A DNA stretch of 64,000 nucleotides from Isoetes taiwanensis (Eukaryota > Streptophyta > Lycopodiopsida > Isoetales > Isoetaceae): contig JAJEKV010000036.1 in NCBI GenBank assembly GCA_021234155.1, positions 6,039,079 to 6,103,078 on the forward strand. The letters are read 5' to 3'. A program made the position numbers and the translations under genes. Within the stretch, counting starts at the first letter, position 1. The number at the start of each line of letters is the position of its first letter. Positions 56,067 through 64,000 of this stretch are shown in pieces. Below the pieces are notes generated by a model. The model was given only the letters and a program-made list of their open reading frames with translations. It did not search any database and had not been told where the DNA came from.

Positions 56067-57020
56067 GTGCCACAATACAACCTTTCCACGTAACTCGTGG
56101 TTTGATGCTGAGTGCAAGGAACACAAACGCTGGCTCCGCCAGGTCATAGACCTTGCTCTACACCAACATGCGGTCTACTTCTTGGACCATCATCCAAGGA
56201 CCTAGCGAAGGGTACTTAGAAAGCCAGCAAAGCCTACAAGGAACATCACTCCCGAGCTTATAGCAGCTATACGATCCTCAGGATGCATAAGCAACATTAT
56301 ACCCGCAAGAAGGCCCGACGCTGGAAATCGCAGTGGCAGATGTGGACCAGGGCTTACAGAATCTTGCCAATGGAAAAATGTCAGACCTGAATGGTAGTAG
56401 GCAGAGTTGCTCGAGTGGGCAGGGTTGTCCATAATAATGGTACTAACCGCCCTATTCAATAGGGCATTACAGGAAAGTTTCCCCTGAAATGGACCATTAG
56501 CAGAGTTACTTTCATCTACAAGGCCGGTGACCTGCACTGCCGAACCAATTACTGAACAACCACGACTAGTTTGGTGTTTGCAAAACTGCTAACCGAGATT
56601 CTCGAGCAGCAGTTGACGGGCCGGGCGGAGATATCAGAGGTATGAGCCCTCAGCCAGACATAATACAAGCCCTGGCACTCAACCATTGATCACATCTTCA
56701 CACTATAGACTTTAGTTGAAGACAACAAGAACTGCGGGCAGGATCTGCATTGTTGCTTCATGACTTTGCCAAGGTCTTTGACAATGTGCCTCGGGAAAAG
56801 CTATGGGCAAGATTGCAACAACTGGAGTTTTCCTGCAGATTTGTAGAATGCATTATACAGGCTATATGAGACATGGTCAGGCCTGTTGTAACCGACAAGC
56901 CAACCATTTAATAGTAGTATTGGGGTCTGCCTGGGATGCCCTCTCTCTCCAACATAATTTGGGTTTTACAATGATCAGTTGGAGAGCTGGCTTGCTAATA
57001 ATGGGGGACAGCCGATGTGC
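56067..57020 (+). pseudogene. LINE fragment (EN-RT linker through RT motif B)
   Basis: Reading across frames gives WFDAECKEHKRWLRQVIDLA, a post-endonuclease linker motif. It continues LTEILEQQLTGRAEI, IDHIFTL and NCGQDLHCCF (motif A zone), then ALYRLYETWS, CPLSPT and QLESWLANNGG (motif B zone). Many stops occur. It is the same family as the inverse copy at 59390-60950, as shown by shared phrases such as QPF.SSI and NNGG/DNGG. Confidence 0.75.
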
Positions 57021-57989
57021 ACCCCTTTGACTATTAAATGGTTCTTTCAGCAGCTCCATCTTTCGAAGTATTTGATGATTCGGAGCTTCCTAAGTTTCAC
57101 TCATTTTTGTGAATTTTGCTGTGATATTTGGAGGTGCAGGTGAGGAAATCAAGAAACCATTGTAGATCTTGGATTTTTCTATTGTAACAACCAATAATGG
57201 AGTACTTCTTTCGATTCATGTATGGATGTTTGTTTTGTTGAGTGTTTGTTTTGTGTAGCATCAGAGCATGCAAAGAATTTGAGTGGGAATGTAGACTGTG
57301 ACTATACTCCAGTTTTTCCTTATCCAAAATTTTTGTAATCTTTCTCTGTATTGTGTCCTTCAAAATCTTCTCTGATCATGGTACCAAATTGCTAATTGGT
57401 GCAAACTGGATCCGAAGACTAGCGCTAACTCTGGAGGCGTGCGAAATGAGCTTGTTCTTCATTTTTTTTGGCTCAATATTTGTGCTTTTTAGATGTGCCC
57501 TCATCTTTCAGATTGGAAGTCTTTACCTGCATCTTTGCAACTGAAGCAACCGAGAAGTTTTTTGATATGCTAAAATAAATGTGATCTATCTTGAAATTGA
57601 ATAAAAGATATGATATGTCTATCTATTATCTATCTTTAGAATTTCGATCATTTCAACGATTTGGAGGAGGAGGACATCAAGCCACTTGGCAACATCTGAT
57701 TGGCCATATTATGTATACACAATACACCTTTTGCGCGCTCTAATGGTTTATACTCTGAGTAATATATGAATCTCCTTTGTTATTGAGTGGGTAAAACTCA
57801 AGCCATATAATGAAAAACAAATAGCAAAAAGATAGTGAATCCCTTCTTCAAAATACATTCTTTTTACGAAGAAACGTTATGCACATCAATTTTTGAAATT
57901 TGACGTGTTGGAAAGGTTTTATGATGAGCTTTTTTGTTAGGTCATATTTGATCAGATTTGCTGCTAATTTGTAGCCTATTAGCTAGTTT
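57021..57989. other. Intergenic, no gene recognised
   Basis: Mostly AT-rich; no supported coding frame. Confidence 0.4.
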
Positions 57990-58406
57990 GTGATGGCATA
58001 TGTTTCTATCTCTTCCTTGTTTGAATTAAATCTTTATTTTAATCAGGCTTTTGTGGAACATGTGCTAGAGAAAGGCCAACATTATACCTGGCATTACACT
58101 TGTTATTCTTGGTCAAAGTGTCGGGTTTGGGACAATCTTTCTGCTGATCCCGATCTTTTCGGCACTTACCATCCTAAAGATCCTGTTACTGGTATCCATG
58201 TGCATTATGAAGTGTCCAACCCTCAGCACAAAATCCACTCTAATAACTTTCTGGATGCTGCCCTAAAGACATGGCATCGACCAAACGACAAGAAGATGGA
58301 CCTTTATAATGGTATTTCCTTGAATCTTTCTATTGTTCTTTCTAAGATCAAGACTTTATCTCATTCAACCTGGCACTCCGACAGTGGTGGATATTCTGCC
58401 ATTTAA
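57990..58406 (+). CDS. Unrecognised 138-residue ORF
   Basis: The frame is open for 138 codons with protein-like composition: aromatic and His-rich (EKGQHYTWHYTCYSWSKCRV) and PKDPVTGIHVHYEVSNPQHK. I recognise no domain. Downstream (58410-58980) other frames also look coding-like in pieces, so it may be one exon or piece of an unknown mobile-element protein. Confidence 0.3.
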   Translation: MMAYVSISSLFELNLYFNQAFVEHVLEKGQHYTWHYTCYSWSKCRVWDNLSADPDLFGTYHPKDPVTGIHVHYEVSNPQHKIHSNNFLDAALKTWHRPNDKKMDLYNGISLNLSIVLSKIKTLSHSTWHSDSGGYSAI

Positions 58407-59388
58407 ACTATTTGGTCCCCAGAGACTACTGTTGGATGAGAATGATAGACCTAATATTGCAGCAATGTTTGGACCCCAACAACCAGTGCCATAGATCAGA
58501 TCTAGTACATTTTTATCTTTCAAGACTGGGAGAATCTTCAAAGTGCTCTAGACCTGCAAGTTCAAGGTTTTCTATCTACACTCCGTGATCATGTACAAAC
58601 TATTCATTTGTTGGGAGGCATGAAAATAGCACTATGACTGTGTCTATTGTGAGATGGGCACAATTGTTACAGTTAATACATGCCTTGGTTCAAAACTCTA
58701 ATGGCCAGTATGGGGAAACAAGTGATGCATTAGAGTAGACATTAAGCATTAGAGTTAGAATTACTGCCATAGCCGAAGCATTATGTTGATTCGGGAGTGC
58801 AGCAATTTGAAAGGGAACATGTTGAGGTGGGAGTACAGACATCTCCACACTTCATAGTGGACCGGGAGCAGCGACATCAAGCTAGAAAACAGGAGTAGGC
58901 TGCCTCAGTACTTGCTGCTACTAGTACCCTGACCTTGCGTATTATAAAGGTTGCAGAGGCAGAGATGATGCTCATTCAGCTGTAGATGAGGTTGTGCATT
59001 TCTTCACTGACATCATGCATGTGATGCTGGAGTTGTCTCCGCTACTAGGGTGGGAGCAGCAAGACCTGATCGTCTGATATGGTGGCGCTCGGGGAAGTTG
59101 CTTTGATGAGCAAGGGAAAGAGAAAGGAAGTCGAACCAAGTTATCCCAAGCCTTGTAATCAAGCTTTTAGATTAAATAAATAATCCTAAAGTTAGAATAA
59201 ACTATTAAAAAAAAAGAAAGAATGATTTTTATCGTCCACTGAGACCAATCGGCCTATGGGATCCAGAAGGAGCGCAGCAAACTTATTACCGTCCCCCGCC
59301 CCGAAGGGTTTTCGAGGGAAAAACCGTGGCCGAAAGAATGCTGTCAAATTGTACAAGTATACATCATCATGAAATAAATGTATATATA
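58407..59388. other. Coding-like debris, unassigned
   Basis: Broken frames give stretches such as VDREQRHQARKQE and TLRIIKVAEAEMMLIQL, possibly coiled-coil. No family is recognised. A short A-rich run lies near 59207. Confidence 0.25.
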
Positions 59389-59389
59389 C

Positions 59390-60953
59390 ATGTCAAGTGT
59401 GTGCCCGAGGACATAGCTGATCTCGCATGTCTATAACCTCCTGAAGGTATGATCCCAGCACCCGTACGGAAGCCCGGCTCAATGTCACATGTAGCGGCTG
59501 GTCAGGCCTGACCAACTCAACATAGCGCATCCAAATTTGATCATATGCTGGGCAACTTTGAAGGGTATGAGATTCATCCTCAATGGCTCCCATTTGGCAG
59601 CATTGACAGAGCCGGTCCTGGCGTGGCTCACCAATCCATCTGCCCGTCTCAATTCGAAGATGATGTGCTCCTGTGCAAATGGAGGCAATGAGTCTGCGCC
59701 TTTTCATGGGCAAGTGGGTAAGCAGGTAGCATTGCGGGCCTCGTTCCAATGTGGGATTTATGTGGCGCTGGTAGTGTGCTGTCTTGACCTATTGAAGGGC
59801 ACTGGCACCCCAAAGCTTGCTGAGGAAGCAAGCGTCAAGATATTGCCTCAAGCTATGGCGATCTGCCTCTGTTTGCACATGTATGCACATGTGCTCCTGC
59901 ACATTCCATCTAGCCAATCATTGAGCTATCTTTTCTCTCCAGCATGCCTTGAGGCACTGCGACCCCATTGCCATGATATAAGCTAGGTTAGAGAGACGAG
60001 CATCGTCCATATTGACCACCTTCTGAAAATAGACAATGTGGCGATCAAGGGCCACCCTCTGAAAAGGCAAGAATTCCGTCTCCTGCAGTAGAATTTGATA
60101 TGGGACTGTGGACTCCACCCCTAGTGCTCGTACCAAAAAGGCTTTCTGCACCTGCTCCAACTCATTCCAAGTAGCGAGGGATACTACTGGGCCCCATACT
60201 TCAACCCCATATAAAAGGACAGGCTCCACTAAGACTTTGAACAGGTGTGACTGATGGGCCCAATCATACAACTCCGCTCTATGACTATTGTTTTGCATTG
60301 CATATAGTGCCTTCCAGCCCGCCGTCACTCGTAGCCGTATGGATGTGTCCCAATGCATAATAGAAGGAAACTCCATTCCCAAATATTTGTATGTGGATGC
60401 CACTTCCACATTCTGGCCTCGGTAACTGAAGGTGGAGATCTTCGGCTGACGTGAGGATGATATGAGAACCACCTTAGTCTTGGCCAGGTGACGCGCATAT
60501 CAGTTGCTTGGCAGAATGTGTCCAGGGCATCGAGATGTCGTTGCATGTCTGCTGGTATGTAAGCTAGGAGGCCCACATCATCAGCATATATAAACTGCCT
60601 GATGATCTGGTGGAGAGGGTGAGCTCCGTGGCCCCCATTATCAGCAAGCCAGCTCTCTAGTTGATCAATGTAAAGCCCAAACGATGTTGGGGAGAGAGGT
60701 CATCCCTGACGAACCCTGATACTACTATCAAATGGTTGGCTTGTCGGCTGCAACCGATCCGAGCATCTTGCATATAGCCTGTACACTGCATTCTGCAAAT
60801 CTACAGGAACCCTCAGCTGTCGCAATCTTGCCCATAGGTTTTCCCGAGGCATAGTGTCAAATGCCTTCGCAAAATCCACGAAGCAACAATATAGATCCTG
60901 ACGGCAGTTCCTGCTGTCTTCAACCAGAGTTCGCAACGGAAGATGTGGTCAAT
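59390..60953 (-). pseudogene. 5'-truncated LINE, RT to C-terminal zinc motif
   Basis: On the minus strand: CCFVDFAKAFDTMPRENLWA (motif A), RVRQGCPLSPT (motif B), YADDVGLLAYIPADMQ (motif C, near 60580), then KISTFSYRGQNVEVASTYKY (leading into LGME), VEPVLLYGVEVWGP, and a distal CQCCQMGAIEDESHTLQSCP (C..C...H...C zinc motif, near 59570). Frameshifts occur between 60472 and 60576 and around 59750-59918. The 5' end is lost at about 60953. The longest intact piece is 184 codons (59918-60472). Confidence 0.85.
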
Positions 60954-61237
60954 AAAAAAAGGTTTTTATCCTTCTATGGCATCGAGGGCTTTTCAAAAGG
61001 GCTTCATCGAATCATTAAAGGAACAACATCGAATAGACTGGGAAGGACCGCGAGCAGCCACCAACAGTTGCAGCATGCTACACTAGCTTGGGACGACCAC
61101 AACAGCAACTCGACCTGGACGATCGAGCTCTTTCGACTGAAGGCGACTCCAGACGAAAAAATTCTGATCCTTGAAGACCATCAACCAGCTCTTGGATCTT
61201 AGCTATTTCATTGCTTACCCTGCCAGAGAAATCTTAT
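60954..61237 (+). other. Unassigned stretch before the LTR element
   Basis: The open frame to 61202 reads STWTIELFRLKATPDEKILI; no domain. Confidence 0.25.
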
Positions 61238-61585
61238 GAGTTAATCTTTTGCTGAATGCCTTCTGTGTGGAATTGAATAGAGGAATTGAATAGAGTTCCT
61301 TTAATAAATTTACCCAAATCCTTCTCAAACCATTCTCTAAAATTAATTCTTCTCTTGAACTTAAGATCTTGCTAGAACGGGCATTCTAGTGTTCATTTTA
61401 TTCTATACTTAAACCAATCCTTCCGAAAAACTTAGTCTTTCTCTGGTTTGTCCCTTACTCAGGAAAGCTCGGTTGGATGGTGAGCTTAGCTTTAGAGGCT
61501 GGATATTGTTATTCGAGTTAACTTTTGTTTGTTTATTCTTATTCAGAGATTGGTCTACTGGTCATAAAATTCTGTAATCGTATCA
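61238..61585 (+). repeat. 5' LTR of the gag-only element
   Basis: It starts in shared 'gagttaatctttt' and ends 'tcgtatca'. It contains 'gaattgaatagagga' duplicated here but single in the 3' copy. About 85-90% alike by eye, which points to an old insertion. Confidence 0.75.
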
Positions 61586-61588
61586 ATT

Positions 61589-61600
61589 TGGTATCAGAGC
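61589..61600 (+). other. Primer-binding site (tRNA-iMet type)
   Basis: TGGTATCAGAGC lies 3 bp after the 5' LTR end and matches the usual plant PBS over all 12 bases. Confidence 0.85.
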
Positions 61601-61619
61601 CTTTCGATTCTAAAACCAA

Positions 61620-62844
61620 TACTTTGAAATATCTACCAATCGCTTCAGCGTATCAGATCAGCAAAATAACCAAGCTATTAGCAATGCCAGCTATATAGCA
61701 GACCAAATGGTTATTCCTGCCTCTTCTAATCAAGCAGAATGCCAAAGGCAATTAGAATACATATGCCTAGCCTATAAATTCCTGCCTGAGCCTCCCATAC
61801 ACACTAATGCACTACAGAATCAGCAGCAGCCTACAGCATCTGTCAACGTATCGCAATCTTCAACTCCATCTTCATGTAAATGGTTGGAAAAAGTTACAGG
61901 TTTACCTACTTTCTCTTGAGAAAAGAGAAACCCGCCTACAGTTTTTGAATTTATTTCCACATGGGAAAGCTATTTCGATCTAGTAAAAGCTACAGAACAT
62001 CAGAAGCTACAGGCTATGGATAAATATTTAACAGATATGGCTAGAACTTGGTGGCAAGGAAGAAAAAGAATGGATCCAAAGATTTTAACATGGGAAAGCT
62101 TTCGAAGGTTATAACCTGACTGCCAATTATCATAATGACGTTAAACGAGAATGGGACCTCTTCAAGCAAGGCGACAACGAATTACCTTACTAGTATACAT
62201 CAAAGTTCCCGTACTTGTCTACCCAAGTGGATGGATTAAATGCAAAAGAACTGCTACGCAAGTATATTGCAGGGCTCAAAAATTCCTTATATGCAGAATT
62301 GAGTTTTGTGGATCCTCAGACTTTAGAAGAGGGCACAAAGAAAGCCATCGCAGCGAAACGAAAGTTAAATCCAGTTTTAATAAATTGTGGTATATGGGAC
62401 GGATATCCTGATGATAAAGGCAGTGGCAAAACAAGTAATGACAAAGCAAACAACACCAAGACTTCAGACAAAGGTAACAAGAGATCCAGGCTGAATATGG
62501 GAGATAATCAAGACCAACCTCAGAAAGCAAGGTGGGGCGACCAATTTGGCAGATCTCCATTAAAGAAAAGCAGATGTTTCTATTGTGGAGGACCGCATCT
62601 TAAAGTAGACTACCCGAAATTAATTGCAAAAGGAGAACGGCGTGACCAAGGCATCATAGGAGAACAAAGGGATCTAGGCAGAATAGAATATAGGCCAAAC
62701 ACTCGTCCTAGTAGATCCTCGGCCCAAGTGTTTCAGATTGAAGAATTTCCATTTAAACCAAGCATCAAGACTAATAAAGAAGTTATGTTTGCGGATGAAG
62801 TTCAGAAGGACAAGCCGAAGTTGCAGATTGCCTATTTAAAGTAG
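61620..62844 (+). pseudogene. gag of the LTR element (broken in two or three frames)
   Basis: The first part reads CKWLEKVTGLPTFS then a stop at 61917-61919. It resumes with NPPTVFEFISTWESYFDLVK and MARTWWQGRKRMDPKILTWE, and stops again near 62115. The last part (open 62215-62844, 209 codons) reads LLRKYIAGLKNSLYAELSFV and ends in RCFYCGGPHLKVDYPKL. That is a zinc knuckle of CX2CX4HX4C type in which the last Cys is Tyr. The relic at 52909-53725 keeps the intact knuckle (CGGPHHKNQC). Confidence 0.8.
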
Positions 62845-62883
62845 TTTTAGTTAAGTTGTTAAATTTGTATTTTTGTATTTTCC

Positions 62884-63226
62884 GAGTTAATCTTTTCCTG
62901 AATGCCTCCTGTGTGGAATTGAATAGAGGATTCTATCAGTTCCTTTGATAATTTATCTAAATCCTTCTCAAGCCATTCTTTAAAATTAATTCTTCTCTTG
63001 AACTTGAGATCTTGCTAGAACAAGCATTCTAATGTTCATTTGATTCCATATTTAAGCCAATCCTTTCGAAAGAAAGGTCTTTCTCTAGTTTGTCCCTTGC
63101 CCAGGAAAGCTCGGTTGGGTGGTGAGCTTAGTCTTGAAGGCTGGATTTTATTATTCGAGTTAACTTTTGTTTGTTTATTCTTAGTCAGAGGTTATTCTAT
63201 GGTCATAAAATTCTGTAATCGTATCA
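62884..63226 (+). repeat. 3' LTR of the gag-only element
   Basis: It matches 61238-61585 throughout and ends 'ctgtaatcgtatca'. Confidence 0.75.
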
Positions 63227-64000
63227 TCGTCCTCGACATCTCAGTACAAGATGACCTCTCTCCTCTTCAGTCGTATAAGTATAAGAAGGAGCTCTGCAGG
63301 TTCAGGGCAGCCCGCCTGGAAAAGAAATCGGCAGTGTACAGGAGAGCCCAGCAACCATTCTAGATCAATGGCCTTCCAACCCTTGGACGCTATACCTAGA
63401 TGATTTATGTAGCACAGAATTACAATTAGCATTAGCATTATCTTTTTCTTTGTACTTTTTGGGCTTCTATGCCGCTTTTGTTGTTTGGGTCCCATGGCCA
63501 ATTTGGTCTCCATGGATGTTAAAAAGCTACCTATCTGCCTGTCTGCCTGCCTGCTACCTTTCTGTCGACAATTAATTGTTAAAATAAACAAACATGGTGT
63601 CAAGCTTGACAAACTCTGGGCCTTTTTCCTTAATTTGCATAAGTGGATCTTTATTAACGTGAATTTGATTCAGATTTTGAGTCCTAGAAGCAATATTGAG
63701 GTGGTATTGCTTCTTTGTTTGAACCAAACCTTTATTTAGATCTGGTTTTATGAATATTAGGTGAAAGATAAAGAGCTAAGCTCAAAACAAGAACAATATT
63801 AGAAGAAGAACAAGGTCGATTGTGCTAACGAGTCTCAGGGGCAATGTACAACACTACATATAGTGGATACTATGGTATTCCAGCATGAAGATACAATAAA
63901 TGAGGATACTAATAATATAGGCAGCAAAATTACATCACCAATTCAAGATGAAGGTGGAGATCAAATTACTATGAAGCAAGATATGCAACCAACTAATCCT
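63227..64000. other. Right edge, no gene recognised
   Basis: The frame ending at 63363 reads DLSPLQSYKYKKELCRFRAA with no known domain. A CTGCC-rich microsatellite-like run lies at 63529-63556. The final 250 bases contain short coding-like frames but nothing assignable before the window ends. Confidence 0.3.

Larger units (their letters stand above)
61238..63226 (+). mobile_element. Non-autonomous LTR retrotransposon with gag only (TR-GAG-like)
   Basis: A ~345-bp direct repeat bounds the unit (61238-61585 and 62884-63226). Both copies end '...gtaatcgtatca'. The first is followed within 3 bp by the primer site TGGTATCAGAGC (61589-61600), the standard initiator-tRNA-Met site of plant LTR elements. 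Between them only gag is seen. Protease, integrase and RT are absent in the ~1.3 kb interior. The 5' boundary of the LTRs is not exactly defined and no target duplication was found. Confidence 0.7.

Overview
The window looks like nuclear DNA of a land plant. It holds one complete, intron-rich host gene set in a dense field of decayed mobile elements. My best guess is a seed-free vascular plant (fern or lycophyte). The reasons are the plant-type HEAT-repeat gene, PPR, PDR-type ABCG and plant DHHC fragments, the plant initiator-tRNA primer site, and a Penelope-like reverse transcriptase that I would not expect in a flowering plant. The species call is inference.

Layout. 0.4-0.84 kb: a broken, divergent histone H3-like gene. 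0.9-8.2 kb: a minus-strand retroelement of Penelope-like type. It is flanked by two ~1.73 kb direct repeats and interrupted by a small inverted-repeat transposon. 8.3-9.1 kb: a mosaic of host-gene pieces (DHHC palmitoyltransferase, PDR/ABCG transporter, a possible LRR piece). 9.8-10.4 kb: a ~117 bp satellite. 10.5-10.8 kb: a LINE reverse-transcriptase scrap. 11.4-17.0 kb: a large non-coding, partly palindromic complex. It has tRNA-like heads, 'GTAGGATC' blocks and dense arrays of perfect heat-shock-element motifs. 17.2-18.1 kb: an unrecognised broken minus-strand gene, possibly related to Crypton-type recombinases.

19.18-46.44 kb: the main gene, an apparently complete ortholog of SHOOT GRAVITROPISM 6 / MROH1. 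I traced 51 exons that sum to 4,986 coding bases (1,661 residues plus stop) with every phase consistent. Its long introns carry mobile-element debris: LINE pieces in intron 26 and two Copia pieces in intron 46. One intron uses a GC donor, and part of exon 50 is tandemly duplicated.

46.4-64 kb: no intact gene found. It holds a GC-rich unexplained block, two ~650 bp dispersed repeats, a gag relic abutting a PPR relic, a (CCATAA)n microsatellite and two inverted pieces of one LINE family. It also holds a short LTR element that carries only gag (TR-GAG-like) and some unrecognised ORFs.

Only the SGR6-like gene looks functional. The most unusual items are the palindromic heat-shock-element-rich complex, the Penelope-like element with its nested small transposon, the captured-gene mosaic and the H3-like relic.
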